From positions 186,001-250,000 of the forward strand of contig JAHCMI010000002.1 in NCBI GenBank assembly GCA_019192545.1: DNA of 64,000 nucleotides. Direction: 5' to 3'. Within the stretch, counting starts at the first letter, position 1. Each line of letters opens with the position of its first letter. Shown here piece after piece: positions 1-9,044 of this stretch. The position numbers and the translations under genes were made by a program. Origin of the DNA: Rivularia sp. MS3. Lineage in GTDB: Bacteria > Cyanobacteriota > Cyanobacteriia > Cyanobacteriales > Nostocaceae. The notes beneath the pieces were generated by a model that was not told where the DNA came from, did not search any database, and worked only from the letters and a program-made list of their open reading frames with translations.

Positions 1-353
1 TTGATGTTAAATGGAGTGGAATTAAGGTCACTGACTTTATGAAAGTTATTGAGGTAGATCCCAAAGCAACTCACATCATGGAACATTGCTATGGCGGCTA
101 TACTACCAATATTGCCATAGAAGATTTTGTCAGAGAAGAAAACTTTTTTGCTTTTAATTTATTCGGCGAGCCTTTAAATGCCGAACATGGTGGCCCGATG
201 CGCTCTGTGGTTCCCCATCTTTATGCATGGAAAAGCGCTAAATGGATAAATGGCTTAGAATTTTTGGATCGTGAAGAATTAGGCTTCTGGGAGCGTAACG
301 GCTATCATCGACGCGGCGAACCATTTGCGGAACAACGGTATAGTGGGTTTTGA
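1..353 (+). CDS. Sulfite-oxidase-like molybdopterin oxidoreductase, C-terminal part
   Basis: The reading frame is already open at base 3 and continues upstream of the window, so the ATG at 39 is internal and only the last ~116 residues are seen. The segment MEHCYGGYTTN, followed by GGPMRSVVPHLYAWKSAKW and a tail rich in W, Y and R, matches the conserved end of the small sulfite-oxidase-like (COG2041, MsrP/YedY-related) family that binds molybdopterin. Such enzymes carry out oxygen-atom transfer on small sulfur compounds; the substrate of this one is unknown. The stop TGA is at 351-353 and heptamer repeats begin directly after it. Confidence is high for the family and low for the substrate. 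Confidence 0.82.
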   Translation, partial: DVKWSGIKVTDFMKVIEVDPKATHIMEHCYGGYTTNIAIEDFVREENFFAFNLFGEPLNAEHGGPMRSVVPHLYAWKSAKWINGLEFLDREELGFWERNGYHRRGEPFAEQRYSGF

Positions 354-450
354 GACAGTGAACAGTGAGCAGTGAACAGTGAACAGTTAGCAGTGAGCAG
401 TTAGCAGTGAGCAGTTAGCAGTTACTAGTTTCGATGCCCAATACCCAATA
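354..450. repeat. Heptameric STRR repeats (family D)
   Basis: Degenerate tandem heptamers of the type CAGTGAA / CAGTTAG run from the stop codon of the upstream gene, followed by a second unit of type CCAATAC. Short tandemly repeated repetitive (STRR) sequences of this type are a known trait of filamentous cyanobacteria. They fill the gap between two convergent genes and have no coding content. Confidence 0.8.
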
Positions 451-458
451 CCTAATAC

Positions 459-1841
459 TCACCCAAAAATTCGTTTGATTAAGGATAATTTATTTTTATA
501 GGGTGGATACAGTAATTTCACGTCAAGGATAAAGGGTTTTTTGACTATGCTTTTGTAGTGAGAAAAGGTGTCAAAACTAGCTTTTCCGTGATAGCTGCCG
601 ATTCCACTATTTCCAATACCACCGAATGGTAAACAGGGCGCGGCATAATGAATCATTGTATGGTTGATACAACCTCCACCGAAGGAAGTTCCTGCGATTA
701 CTTGTTTTTGCAGGCTTTGATTTCGAGAAAATAAATACAATGCTAAGGGTTTTGGATGAGAATTAACGATATCAATGACTTCTTGATAGTTAGTGAATTC
801 AATTACTGGTAAGATAGGGCCGAAAATTTCTTCCTGCATTATTGCATCTTGCCAAGAAATTTCATCAATAAGGGTAGGAGCTATATAAAGTTCGTCGCAA
901 ATAGTTTCCCCACCAATAATGATTTTTCCGTTTTTTAAATCTTTTATATCTTTTAGATAACTTACCAATCTATCAAATTGCTTTTGATTGATAATTCTGG
1001 CATAATCGGGACTTTTCGCAGGATTTTCACCGTAAAATTCTTGAAGATATTTTTTGATTTCATTTAATAAATTCTCTTTAATTTTTTTGTTAACTAAAAG
1101 ATAATCTGGTGCAAGACAAGCTTGCCCTGCATTCAAAAACTTTCCCCAAGTAATACGTCTAGCAGCGACTTTAAGATCGATATCGGTGTCTACAATGCAA
1201 GGAGACTTGCCACCAAGCTCTAAGGTAACGGGTGTGAGGTGTTTCGCAGCGGCTTCCATAATGATTTTGCCGACAGCAGTACCACCAGTAAAAAATATAC
1301 GGTCAAATTTTTCTGCTAATAACTGCTCAGAAGTTTCAACTCCTCCTTCTATGACAGTTAAATATGATTTATCAAAGTATTGATTAAAAATTTCGGCAAT
1401 TAAATTAGAGGTATGACAAGCAATCTCTGAAGGTTTGAGAATAGCACAATTTCCAGCAGCAATAGCACCGATTAAAGGAGCAATAGTTAATTGGAATGGG
1501 AAATTCCAAGCACCAATAATTAAAATTACACCTAAAGGCTGTGGATAAATTGTTGCTGAAGCAGGAATAAATTGCCAAGGAGTACTTTTTTTCTGGGGTT
1601 TCGTCCACTTTTTTATATGTTTAATAGCATATTCAATCTCCTTTACAACAAGTACAATTTCTGCTAAAAAACTCTCTGCGAACGGTTTGTTTAAATCGGC
1701 TTTTAATGCATTTAAGATTGCTGCTTCGTTATCAACTATTGCTTGCTTAAGAATTTTTAACTGTTGAATACGAAAAGAAATATCTTTAGTTTGACCAGTT
1801 TGAAAAAAATCGCGTTGGTTGTGGATTGTTTCAGCAAACAT
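459..1841 (-). CDS. NAD(P)-dependent aldehyde dehydrogenase (fatty/apocarotenal type)
   Basis: This 460-residue protein oxidises an aldehyde to its acid. All hallmarks of the ALDH superfamily are visible: the Asn in AWNFPF (about 113), Lys in KPSE (about 136), the NAD loop FTGGTAVG (184-191), the general base Glu in LELGGKSP (about 208) and the nucleophile Cys in NAGQACLAP (about 242). The lack of an N-terminal extension, the length near 460, and the hydrophobic C-terminal tail fit the ALDH3/fatty aldehyde dehydrogenase branch. In cyanobacteria this branch includes the enzyme acting on long-chain aldehydes and apocarotenals. It is a single gene convergent with the upstream molybdopterin enzyme. 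The substrate is inferred from family only. Confidence 0.9.
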   Translation of the reverse strand: MFAETIHNQRDFFQTGQTKDISFRIQQLKILKQAIVDNEAAILNALKADLNKPFAESFLAEIVLVVKEIEYAIKHIKKWTKPQKKSTPWQFIPASATIYPQPLGVILIIGAWNFPFQLTIAPLIGAIAAGNCAILKPSEIACHTSNLIAEIFNQYFDKSYLTVIEGGVETSEQLLAEKFDRIFFTGGTAVGKIIMEAAAKHLTPVTLELGGKSPCIVDTDIDLKVAARRITWGKFLNAGQACLAPDYLLVNKKIKENLLNEIKKYLQEFYGENPAKSPDYARIINQKQFDRLVSYLKDIKDLKNGKIIIGGETICDELYIAPTLIDEISWQDAIMQEEIFGPILPVIEFTNYQEVIDIVNSHPKPLALYLFSRNQSLQKQVIAGTSFGGGCINHTMIHYAAPCLPFGGIGNSGIGSYHGKASFDTFSHYKSIVKKPFILDVKLLYPPYKNKLSLIKRIFG

Positions 1842-1951
1842 ATTACAGTTTATAGCAATCAGCTTTTATTTATCGCAGTTAGTAAAGTAGAGAAAAACTA
1901 CCACAAATGCAAATTGTAAATTATAAATTTCAAATTCCAAAATCTTATGAT

Positions 1952-3052
1952 TTACTGTTTAATAGGCAGGGTAACACTAAACACACTACCTTTACCAAGC
2001 TCGGAATTAACTTCAATAGTACCTTGATGAGCTTCCACTATACGCCGGGAAAGGTACAAACCCAAACCACTACCAGAGCGTTTGTGACTTCCGGGACGAA
2101 ATCTTTCAAATAAAGTAGCTTGCTGCTCGGGGGAAATACCTTGTCCTGTATCAATGATTTTTATAGTTACAGCGCCGCAATCGCTCAAATCAGTTGCTAA
2201 ATGCATAGTCACCGAACCATTATCGGTAAATTTGATGGCATTGCCAGCTAAATTGGTAAATAACCGATGCAACTCCAGGCGATCGCCCATTACTTTATCT
2301 AAATTTTCAGCTTGCGATACATCCGCTTTGATTACCAATCCTTTTTGTTGTGCTAAAGGAGTTAATTCACTCGCTACTTCCTGAAGTAGTTGACGAATAT
2401 CGACTGGTAAGAAAGCCAAGGTTTTACGTCCAGCTTCAAAACGGTAAACTTCCAATAAAGTATTTACCATCGCTAATAAATTACTGTTGGAACGAGCCAT
2501 AATAGTAAGCGCTTCATGCATTGAGGGAGATAGTTCCCCCAAAGCACCTTCGAGAAACAATATCATCATTCGTTCCTCTGCTACCAAAGGAGTGCGTAAA
2601 TCGTGGGTAAGACGAGAAACAAAATCTTCCCGTTGACGAGCAATTTCGTCTCGTTCGTCGATACTGTGCTTAAGCCTTAAAAGCGAACGTACTCGTGCAA
2701 GTAATTCATCTACCGTTACAGGTTTGCGGATGAAATCATCAGCACCTAAGTCCAATCCGTGAGCCACATTAGGCGAATCGTGAGCAGTAATTAACAAAAT
2801 TGGAATGAAAGATAGTTCAGCATTTCCTCGGATATGCTTGGTAACTTCATAACCATCCATTCCCGGCATCATTAAATCTAGCAATATCAAATCAAAGCTT
2901 GATTCAGCAATTTTTTCCAGTGCAGAAGAACCATTCTCTGCCGTATTAACTTCATATCCTTCTTCTTCTAATATAGTTTTGATTAGAAAGACATTATCGG
3001 GAGAATCATCAACAACTAATATTTTGTCAGATGTACAATTGTCAGAATTCAT
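1952..3052 (-). CDS. Response regulator-histidine kinase hybrid
   Basis: A 366-residue cytoplasmic signalling protein with no membrane segment. Residues ~12-125 form a receiver domain with acidic pocket DD (15-16), phospho-acceptor Asp59 in LLDLMMPG and Lys110 in the KP motif. A coiled linker leads to a HisKA domain with His150 in RLTHDLRTPL. An HATPase_c domain follows (about 240-366), with the N box NLAGNAIKFT, G1 DTGQGIS and G2 GSGLGLYL. The receiver-first order means a partner kinase probably controls this kinase's activity, or that it acts as a phosphorelay node. No cognate regulator lies next to it, so it is an orphan here. The start ATG is the first in frame and fits a complete receiver. 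Confidence 0.88.
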   Translation of the reverse strand: MNSDNCTSDKILVVDDSPDNVFLIKTILEEEGYEVNTAENGSSALEKIAESSFDLILLDLMMPGMDGYEVTKHIRGNAELSFIPILLITAHDSPNVAHGLDLGADDFIRKPVTVDELLARVRSLLRLKHSIDERDEIARQREDFVSRLTHDLRTPLVAEERMMILFLEGALGELSPSMHEALTIMARSNSNLLAMVNTLLEVYRFEAGRKTLAFLPVDIRQLLQEVASELTPLAQQKGLVIKADVSQAENLDKVMGDRLELHRLFTNLAGNAIKFTDNGSVTMHLATDLSDCGAVTIKIIDTGQGISPEQQATLFERFRPGSHKRSGSGLGLYLSRRIVEAHQGTIEVNSELGKGSVFSVTLPIKQ

Positions 3053-3652
3053 AATTTATTGCGAAGGTTAATTAATAGTTTTTTTTTGATTAAAAAGAGT
3101 TAAACCCTGCGTTAAAGTTTAAGGTCAATTTAAACCTTTTGAGCCATATTACATACTCCAATGGATGAAAAAATTACTTCACTTTATATGAAAATAGTAT
3201 AAGTAATATAGATTAAAACACAGTGATAAAAATCACTATATTAATTTATTCGCAATCTGTTTGTTTGTAAAAATAAAGTTAAACAAAAGTAGCATAGTAA
3301 ACATTTACCCTACTTATATAATTAACTGCAATCAACAGCAGAGGTCTATACTATCAAGCAAAAAGTATTACCTGAAAGTCAAGTAGCAAGTATTAATTCT
3401 GATTTACCTTTAGGGTACGTTGATATAGGCTCATATAGGGATATTACCTACGTTTTTTTTATAATTGGCTGAATCTTGCTTCGGTAAAGATTTTAGAGAA
3501 ATTTGGAGCAAAATTCATTCAAGGCAAATAGCAAAAATCTATATTTAGGTATATTTAATAGAAGCATTGGATGTTTTTACCACCCAATGTCTATCAAGAT
3601 TATCAACATAAATAAGGCGGCAAGTGAAGAGAGTATTCACAACCTTATCTTC
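3053..3652. other. Intergenic, no gene seen
   Basis: About 600 bases of AT-rich DNA between the divergently placed kinase start and a small minus-strand gene. No convincing coding frame, tandem repeat or hairpin-plus-T-run was found. It probably contains the kinase promoter. Confidence 0.5.
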
Positions 3653-3892
3653 TTATTTCCTAGACACAATTGCCTGCAATCTCTTTTGAAAGTCTTCATA
3701 ATCTGCAACAATAATCGAACTCGTAAACAGCTTTTTTAAAGCAGATTTATCATCGATGGCATTGATTTCTTGTATAACTCCTTGGGGTATTTCTTTAAAT
3801 CTAACTTGTATAATTTTCATAATATTAATACGTATTTTTTCTACTTCTTCCATCTGTGTTGCTGATTTTGCAACGTATTTAATGTCATTCAT
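3653..3892 (-). CDS. Small protein resembling the C-terminal tail of a Rpn/DUF4351-type nuclease
   Basis: A 79-residue frame with no N-terminal catalytic domain. Its C-terminal half (VIQEINAIDDKSALKKLFTS, then a stretch ending ADYEDFQKRLQ) has the helical pattern found at the end of Rpn/PD-(D/E)XK transposase-like proteins and DUF4351 domains, where the sentence 'L..L...LL....DL..WL' recurs. It is therefore probably a remnant or stand-alone tail of such a protein. The alternative is a short cyanobacterial hypothetical protein. No nuclease residues are present, so no activity is proposed. Confidence 0.45.
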   Translation of the reverse strand: MNDIKYVAKSATQMEEVEKIRINIMKIIQVRFKEIPQGVIQEINAIDDKSALKKLFTSSIIVADYEDFQKRLQAIVSRK

Positions 3893-4029
3893 TTTACTTA
3901 CTACCTAATAATCTCTGAGTTCAGCTTTGATAGTTATTTTTCCGAACATTATGCTGCTAGCGGCACGCCGAGCTTGAGCCTTTGAAGCCTGTAAATAATT
4001 TAATTTTTATATTTAACTAATAAGCTCAA

Positions 4030-5739
4030 TTAAAACAAAAAATACCTTTGCGCCATCGGTACAACAGTTGCTGGCTCGCAAGTCAATAACTCACCATCCG
4101 CCCGAACTTCATAAGTCTCCGAATCAACTTCTATATTCGGTAAAGCATCATTCAACTTCATATCTGATTTACTTAATTCCCGAGTACCGGAAACAGCGAT
4201 CGCCATTTTTTTCATTCCTAATTGCGAAGGTATTTCCCTTTCCATTGCTGCTTGAGAAACGAAAGTAAACGAAGTGGCATGACGCGCATTTGCAAAACTA
4301 CCAAACATCGGCTGCATATGTACTGGTTGCGGTGTGGGAATACTAGCATTCGCATCACCCATTTGAGAATAAGCGATAAATCCACCTTTGATTACCATTT
4401 CCGGTTTAACTCCAAAAAATGCCGGTTTCCACAAACATAAATCGGCGATTTTTCCTTCTTCTACCGAACCTACATATTGAGCAATGCCGTGAGTTATTGC
4501 TGGGTTAATCGTATATTTGGCAATGTATCTTTTTGCTCGAAAATTATCTTCTCTTTCCTCGCCAGAGTTGAGTTTTCCTCGCTGCACTTTCATTTTATGC
4601 GCCGTCTGCCAAGTACGAATAATGACTTCTCCGACTCTTCCCATTGCTTGAGAATCGGAAGCAATCATACTAAATGCGCCTAAATCGTGCAAAATATCTT
4701 CTGCGGCGATGGTTTCCCGACGAATACGCGATTCTGCAAAGGCAACATCTTCAGCTATATTTGGGTCAAGGTGATGACATACCATTAACATATCAAGATG
4801 TTCGTCCAAGGTATTTACAGTATAGGGACGAGTTGGATTAGTAGAAGACGGTAAAACATTCGCTTCACCACAAACTTTGATAATATCCGGTGCGTGCCCT
4901 CCTCCGGCTCCTTCAGTATGGTAGGTGTGAATTACGCGATTTTTGAAAGCAGCAATGGTATTTTCGACAAATCCAGCTTCGTTGAGAGTATCGGTATGAA
5001 TAGCTACCTGCACGTCGTATTCATCGGCAACGCTCAAGCAAGTATCGATGGCTGCGGGAGTGGTTCCCCAATCTTCGTGTAGCTTCAACCCCATCGCTCC
5101 AGCTTGTACCTGTTCGACAAGCCCTTGGGTTTGACTGCTGTTACCTTTACCCATAAATCCTAAATTCATCGGAAAAGCATCGGCAGCTTGCAGCATTCGG
5201 TGAATATTCCAGGCTCCCGGCGTACAAGTAGTAGCATTTGTTCCGGTAGCTGGGCCAGTACCTCCGCCTAGCATGGTAGTAATTCCAGAAGCAATAGCAA
5301 CCTCAATTTGCTGCGGACAAATAAAGTGGATGTGGCTGTCGATACCACCAGCAGTCAGTATCATTCCTTCACCGGCGATCGCTTCGGTACCGGGTCCGAT
5401 AATAATATCTACGTTGTCCTGAATATAAGGATTTCCGGCTTTACCAATTTTGAATATTTTTCCGTCCTTAATGCCAATATCGGCTTTAACAATACCCCAC
5501 CAATCGAGAATTAAAGCATTAGTTATTACCGTATCCACCGCGCCATCGGCATTAGAAATCGGTGATTGTCCCATACCATCGCGGATAACTTTACCACCGC
5601 CAAATTTAACTTCGTCACCGTAAGTAGTAAAATCTTGTTCGACTTCGATAAATAATTCCGTATCGGCAAGACGGATTTTATCGCCAACGGTAGGGCCAAA
5701 AGTTTCAGCGTAAGCACGACGGGACATTCGGTAAGACAT
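4030..5739 (-). CDS. ureC: Urease alpha subunit
   Basis: The catalytic subunit hydrolyses urea to ammonia and carbamate at a dinickel centre. Translation from the ATG at 5739 gives 569 residues, the usual length; the frame is open further upstream but that extension (polypurine DNA) has no family counterpart. Every active-site residue is present: His136 and His138 in SHIHF, the carbamylated Lys219 and His221 in GLKLHED, His248, His274, the flap Cys321-His322 in MVCHH, and Asp362 in IASDSQ. It lies on the same strand as ureD-ureA-ureB but about 4 kb away, separated by accessory genes on both strands. It therefore likely depends on its own promoter or read-through. ATG 5727 (MSRRAY) is a possible alternative start. 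Confidence 0.97.
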   Translation of the reverse strand: MSYRMSRRAYAETFGPTVGDKIRLADTELFIEVEQDFTTYGDEVKFGGGKVIRDGMGQSPISNADGAVDTVITNALILDWWGIVKADIGIKDGKIFKIGKAGNPYIQDNVDIIIGPGTEAIAGEGMILTAGGIDSHIHFICPQQIEVAIASGITTMLGGGTGPATGTNATTCTPGAWNIHRMLQAADAFPMNLGFMGKGNSSQTQGLVEQVQAGAMGLKLHEDWGTTPAAIDTCLSVADEYDVQVAIHTDTLNEAGFVENTIAAFKNRVIHTYHTEGAGGGHAPDIIKVCGEANVLPSSTNPTRPYTVNTLDEHLDMLMVCHHLDPNIAEDVAFAESRIRRETIAAEDILHDLGAFSMIASDSQAMGRVGEVIIRTWQTAHKMKVQRGKLNSGEEREDNFRAKRYIAKYTINPAITHGIAQYVGSVEEGKIADLCLWKPAFFGVKPEMVIKGGFIAYSQMGDANASIPTPQPVHMQPMFGSFANARHATSFTFVSQAAMEREIPSQLGMKKMAIAVSGTRELSKSDMKLNDALPNIEVDSETYEVRADGELLTCEPATVVPMAQRYFLF

Positions 5740-5773
5740 AGATGCAGTAATCGTAAAAGTACTTTGAATATTG

Positions 5774-5847
5774 TTGGGGAAAGTGGAGAAGAGGAGGAGG
5801 ATTTTTTGTATAAGTTTATATTTTTGGGTGGGGAGGAGGAGTGAGGT
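5774..5847. repeat. Polypurine tract upstream of ureC
   Basis: The + strand shows two purine-rich blocks (GGGGAAAG... and GGGTGGGGAGGAGGAG) immediately upstream of the ureC start. They resemble the G-rich tract inside ureD at 10541-10579. The ureC promoter should lie in or beyond this sequence. Confidence 0.5.
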
Positions 5848-5867
5848 TATGATTGAGTTTCTGTTTT

Positions 5868-5911
5868 TAAACGCAGAGGGGCGCAGAGGGAAACGCAAAG
5901 GAACGCGGAGT
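5868..5911. repeat. Family C repeat (ACGCAGAGG type)
   Basis: An array of degenerate 9-11-mers of type ACGCAGAGG, GCGCAGAGG, ACGCAAAGG and ACGCGGAG, ending directly at the start codon of the GxxExxY gene. Related copies in inverted orientation follow the same gene and recur at 8000, 8984, 9536, 17220 and 44340. Similar repeats are common in cyanobacterial genomes next to GxxExxY genes. Confidence 0.75.
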
Positions 5912-6289
5912 ATGTATGAAAATGATTTGAGTGGAATTATAATTGGTTGTGCGATGCGAGTGCATACGGCTTTGGGAGCAGGTTTGTTGGAGTCGGCTTA
6001 TGAGAAGTGTTTGGAGTATGAGTTAAGGAACAGAGGTTTGAATGTTGGAAGACAAATTCCGATACCTTTAGTTTATGAAGAAGTAGAATTAGATTGTGTT
6101 TATAGGTTGGACTTGATTGTTGAAAATAAAGTAATTATTGAAGTCAAATCTGTAGAATCTCTCAAACCAATTCACAGCGTACAACTTTTAACTTACCTTA
6201 AACTAAAAGAATGTAAATTAGGTCTTCTCTTCAACTTTAACGTCATCCACCTCAAAGAAGGAATTAAACGAGTAGCGAATAAACTCTAA
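5912..6289 (+). CDS. GxxExxY family protein (PD-(D/E)XK nuclease-like)
   Basis: The 125-residue protein contains the name-giving motif GLLESAY (near residue 22), preceded by a helix ending in VHTALGAG, and a nuclease-like core [17 protein letters not shown] with the Asp and Glu-x-Lys of the PD-(D/E)XK fold. I chose the ATG at 5912 because the family begins with 'ENELS'-like residues. The upstream in-frame codons fall within a repeat array and would encode an Arg/Gly/Lys-rich tail. The biological role of this family is not established. The gene is bracketed on both sides by family C repeats, which suggests that it moved as a repeat-flanked cassette. Confidence 0.85.
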   Translation: MYENDLSGIIIGCAMRVHTALGAGLLESAYEKCLEYELRNRGLNVGRQIPIPLVYEEVELDCVYRLDLIVENKVIIEVKSVESLKPIHSVQLLTYLKLKECKLGLLFNFNVIHLKEGIKRVANKL

Positions 6290-6335
6290 CTTCGCGTACC
6301 TTTGCGTTTTACTCCGCGCTCCTTTGCGTTTAAAA
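6290..6335. repeat. Family C repeat, inverted copy
   Basis: CGCGTACCTTTGCG and CTCCGCGCTCCTTTGCG units follow the GxxExxY stop codon. Relative to the copy at 5868 they are in opposite orientation, so the gene sits between inverted repeats. Confidence 0.75.
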
Positions 6336-6346
6336 AGAGATTATAA

Positions 6347-6862
6347 ATGACAACTTTAGATATTTTTAAAATTAAAATAAATCCATCTTTTAAAACATAT
6401 TGGACACAAGGTAAAGGACTTTGTGTTGCTGAAATTTATATTAATAACGAGCCGTTGATAGAATTAGTACGTCAAGCAGAAGAACCATTTGTTAAAGCTG
6501 AAATAAAAGAACGCCGTGCTGAGGGTGATGATATTGATGAAATAACTTTGCCCGCAGGAGATTATAATTATCTACCAATTTCAATGGTATTACGACCTTC
6601 ACGCAATTTTCTCGACGAACCTTGGAATCATGGCTTTATATTAGAACCTGACGACCCTAGAATTGGTAAAGCAACTGTTTTAGATTGTACTTGTGGTGTA
6701 GTGGAATGCTGGTTTATGCAGGTTCGTATCACGCTCAATAAATCAACTGTTATATGGTCGGAATTTACTCAATTCCATCGCGATTGGGAACTTGATTTAG
6801 GTCCTTTTACATTTGATAGAAAACAGTATGAAGCTGAACTGTGTAAACCTAATTATGAATAA
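6347..6862 (+). CDS. Conserved hypothetical protein
   Basis: A 171-residue soluble protein of unknown function. It has no signal peptide or membrane segment, a single Cys pair in LDCTCGVVECW (near residue 107) and an aromatic C-terminal part (FTQFHRDWELDLGPF). The composition and spacing look like a real folded domain, and codon usage resembles its neighbours. I do recall similar tails (GC.. then Q.HR..W..LGPF.FD) in unannotated bacterial proteins, but can give no function. It lies inside the block that separates ureB from ureC, 57 bases after the GxxExxY gene and 54 bases before a Uma2 gene. Confidence 0.7.
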   Translation: MTTLDIFKIKINPSFKTYWTQGKGLCVAEIYINNEPLIELVRQAEEPFVKAEIKERRAEGDDIDEITLPAGDYNYLPISMVLRPSRNFLDEPWNHGFILEPDDPRIGKATVLDCTCGVVECWFMQVRITLNKSTVIWSEFTQFHRDWELDLGPFTFDRKQYEAELCKPNYE

Positions 6863-6916
6863 TGGTATATAGAAAACTCCATAAGTACATCTAATAGTTT
6901 TTAATAAAACTCTAAA

Positions 6917-7480
6917 ATGGTAAAATCTATATTAAAAACCATAACATTGTCAGAGTTTCTACGATTACCAGAAACCAAACCAGCCAATGAATATATTGAT
7001 GGTAAAATTATTGCGAAACCTATGCCACAAGGGAAACATAGCACGATTCAGGATGAACTCGTACCGACTATAAATACTGTAGTTAAGCCGAAACGTGTTG
7101 CTCGTGCTTTTCCTGAATTACGCTGTACTTTTGGTGGACGTTCAACTGTACCCGATATTAGTGTTTTTGCTTGGAATCGCATTCCCCGCGATGAGAATGG
7201 GGAAGTTGCTAATGCATTCTTAATTGCACCAGATTGGACGATTGAAATTTTATCACCCGACCAAAGTCAGACGAAGGTAATCAAAAATATTCTTCATTGT
7301 CTCAAGCATGGAACTCAAATAGGTTGGTTAATAGATCCACTTGAGCAAACTGTATTTATTTTTTGTCCCAAGCAAGAAACTGAGGTGTTTGACGAATCTG
7401 ACACTTTGCTTCCGGTACCGGATTTTGCCAGTGAGTTACAGCTTACAGTCGGAGATTTGTTTGCTTGGTTGTTGGAATGA
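6917..7480 (+). CDS. Uma2 family (DUF820) putative restriction endonuclease
   Basis: The 187-residue protein has the typical Uma2 beginning (TLSEFLRLPETKPANEYIDG), the conserved 'YxDGxI..KPMP.GKHS' stretch, VPDISVF with the first catalytic Asp, and IEILSPDQSQTKV with the Glu and later basic residue of the PD-(D/E)XK active site. Uma2 proteins are extremely numerous in cyanobacteria and are thought to be nucleases linked to mobile elements, but their biological targets are unknown. The length is normal and no residue of the core is missing. It is part of the block inserted between ureB and ureC. Confidence 0.88.
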   Translation: MVKSILKTITLSEFLRLPETKPANEYIDGKIIAKPMPQGKHSTIQDELVPTINTVVKPKRVARAFPELRCTFGGRSTVPDISVFAWNRIPRDENGEVANAFLIAPDWTIEILSPDQSQTKVIKNILHCLKHGTQIGWLIDPLEQTVFIFCPKQETEVFDESDTLLPVPDFASELQLTVGDLFAWLLE

Positions 7481-7559
7481 GAATTAATAATTATTTGTTA
7501 ACAGCAGTTTAAAAAATGGGAAAGTAGAGAGATATAAAATACGGATGTAAATCTAATTC

Positions 7560-7781
7560 ATGCCAAGAAAAATTCGAGAGTTGAAATCTCAGATTGCGCG
7601 TGAAGGATTCGTTTATTTACCTAAACGTGGTAAAGGTAGCCACGAACGTTGGAAACATCCTTTGTTAGGGAAGACGATGACAATACCAGGCAAGGATGGA
7701 GATGACGTGCCACCATATTTAGAAAAGCAGTTAGCACAGTTATTAGCTCAACTCCAGGATTTACAAGAGGAAGATTCATGA
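7560..7781 (+). CDS. hicA: HicA-like toxin (mRNA interferase)
   Basis: A 73-residue protein of the double-stranded-RNA-binding-like HicA fold. The hallmark is the Gly-Ser-His segment in KRGKGSHERWKHP (residues ~22-33), whose His is the catalytic residue of this RNase family, followed by the beta strand TMTIPGKDGDDVPPYL. HicA cleaves mRNA when not bound by HicB. Its last four bases overlap the start codon of the next gene, the standard translational coupling of hicAB pairs. The N-terminal region 'RELKSQIAREGFVYLP' is the expected first helix. Confidence 0.85.
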   Translation: MPRKIRELKSQIAREGFVYLPKRGKGSHERWKHPLLGKTMTIPGKDGDDVPPYLEKQLAQLLAQLQDLQEEDS

Positions 7782-7996
7782 GTCGATACAGTATGATTAT
7801 CCAATGGTCAGATGAAGACGAGCTTTTTCTAGTTACTATTCCAGAATTTAGCGATCGCGTCATCATGCCTTGTACTCACGGTAAAACTCGTGAAGATGCG
7901 ATTCGTCAAGGTGAAGAAGTAATTGAGATGTATTTGGAAGCTTGGCAGGCTGAAGGTGAATCTATCCCCGAACCTAGCACAGTGCAAGTTGCTTGA
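7778..7996 (+). CDS. hicB: HicB-like antitoxin
   Basis: A 72-residue protein with the partial RNase-H-like fold of HicB. The beta strands YSMIIQWSDEDELFLVTIPEF are followed by a helix starting at KTREDAIRQGEEVIEMYLEAW. It neutralises HicA. The ATG overlaps the hicA stop (ATGA), so the two are co-translated. There is no C-terminal DNA-binding helix-turn-helix, so it is the short HicB form; autoregulation, if any, would need another factor. A family C repeat starts just behind its stop codon. Confidence 0.85.
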   Translation: MSRYSMIIQWSDEDELFLVTIPEFSDRVIMPCTHGKTREDAIRQGEEVIEMYLEAWQAEGESIPEPSTVQVA

Positions 7997-7999
7997 TTA

Positions 8000-8043
8000 T
8001 CAGCGTACCTCCGCGTTTACCTCTGCGCTCCTCTGCGTTTGGG
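8000..8043. repeat. Family C repeat, reaching into a coding end
   Basis: CGTACCTCCGCG, ACCTCTGCG and CTCCTCTGCG units. The repeat provides the last codons (PKRRGAQR) and the stop of the minus-strand methyltransferase-HIT gene, whose coding end is at 8017, and closes the HicAB cassette on the other side. Confidence 0.75.
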
Positions 8044-8883
8044 AATCACCCTTCGTATCCCTCCTTTACTCCCTTCAACATCTCCTTTATAACGAGGAAT
8101 AACATGAATTCCGGCGTGCATGACATTTTGCCCTGCATCTCGATTAATATTTATTCCGACATTAAAACCGTCTGGTGCAAATTCTTTTCCGATAATTTCT
8201 TGCACTTTATTAGCCATTAACCAGCAAGCTGATTGTTCTTTAAATGGTAATTCAAAATAGTTGCTGACGTGACGCTTGGGAATTATTAATGTATGTCCTT
8301 TACTTAAGGGATATCCGTCAAGTATTGCATATGCTGTTGCTGATTCGGTTAATAATGTTAGGGTTTTACGAGGATTGCAAAATATGCAGTTTTCAGATGA
8401 ATGTATATGGTAATTGTAGTGAGTATATTCGTATATTTCGCAGTTTTCATTTAAATATATTGAATTAAAAGGAAGTTTAACCATACATTGATAGGTTGGT
8501 TTTTTATGAACGTAATGTTCTCTAAATCCTTCTCTTTTAATATCCCTTCTCACAGCATAATAGGCTTTACCTCCTGGCTTTAATAAATGCGATATTTCCA
8601 TTAATACATTGGCTTGTTCTTCTGGAAACAATACGTTTAAAACATAGAAACAAATTATTGTATCGAATTTGTTTTGCGGATAATCGGAAAAATAATAAGG
8701 GTCATAACCTTTAATATCAAATCCTTTTTCTTGCAATACTTTGACATCATTACCAAAGCCACAGCCAAAGTCTAAAATGTTGCCTTTAAGTAATTCTTTT
8801 TTTAACAAAAGTCTCGCTGGATATGATAATTTCACCCTTTCTATTGCAGTAAGGTGACTAAATTTATTATTCTGTTTTTTCAT
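8017..8883 (-). CDS. SAM methyltransferase-HIT domain fusion protein
   Basis: A 288-residue two-domain protein. Residues ~20-130 are a class I SAM methyltransferase fold with motif I ILDFGCGFGND and a post-motif LLKPGGKAYYAVR. After a linker, residues ~165-280 form a HIT domain beginning with the CIFC pair and containing LSKGHTLIIPKRHV. The HIT signature reads H256-A-G258-I-H260-V-I-P; the middle position, which is the nucleophilic His in active HIT hydrolases, is Gly. It may therefore bind nucleotides without hydrolysing them. This architecture (methyltransferase plus HIT) occurs in other bacteria without known function. The C-terminus runs into a family C repeat and may be altered by it. 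Confidence 0.8.
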   Translation of the reverse strand: MKKQNNKFSHLTAIERVKLSYPARLLLKKELLKGNILDFGCGFGNDVKVLQEKGFDIKGYDPYYFSDYPQNKFDTIICFYVLNVLFPEEQANVLMEISHLLKPGGKAYYAVRRDIKREGFREHYVHKKPTYQCMVKLPFNSIYLNENCEIYEYTHYNYHIHSSENCIFCNPRKTLTLLTESATAYAILDGYPLSKGHTLIIPKRHVSNYFELPFKEQSACWLMANKVQEIIGKEFAPDGFNVGININRDAGQNVMHAGIHVIPRYKGDVEGSKGGIRRVIPKRRGAQR

Positions 8884-8983
8884 TTAAATATTAATAAATA
8901 TAGTTATCAAAATTTATTTAATATTTAAAATATAGCTTAGTAAAGTAGTTATAATGTTCAGTATTTTTTCGGGTATTGTTGCT

Positions 8984-9016
8984 TTTTAACGCAAAGGTAC
9001 GCGGAGGTAGTAGCAG
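8984..9016. repeat. Family C repeat
   Basis: AACGCAAAGGTACGCGGAGG unit between the methyltransferase-HIT gene and the cupin gene; a shorter member of the ACGCAGAGG family. Confidence 0.65.
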
Positions 9017-9044
9017 AGAATAAGCTAAGGAAGAGAAAGAGTAT

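Noticed and set aside
3503-3739. A 78-codon + strand frame beginning MEQNSFK
   Set aside because: No ribosome site, atypical residue use, and it overlaps the more credible minus-strand gene at 3653-3892.
5740-5898. N-terminal extension of ureC (53 codons)
   Set aside because: It reads through polypurine and repeat DNA and has no counterpart in urease alpha subunits, which begin at the [10 protein letters not shown] region.
5771-5911. N-terminal extension of the GxxExxY protein
   Set aside because: Codons come from the polypurine tract and family C repeat; family members begin at the ENDLSG region.
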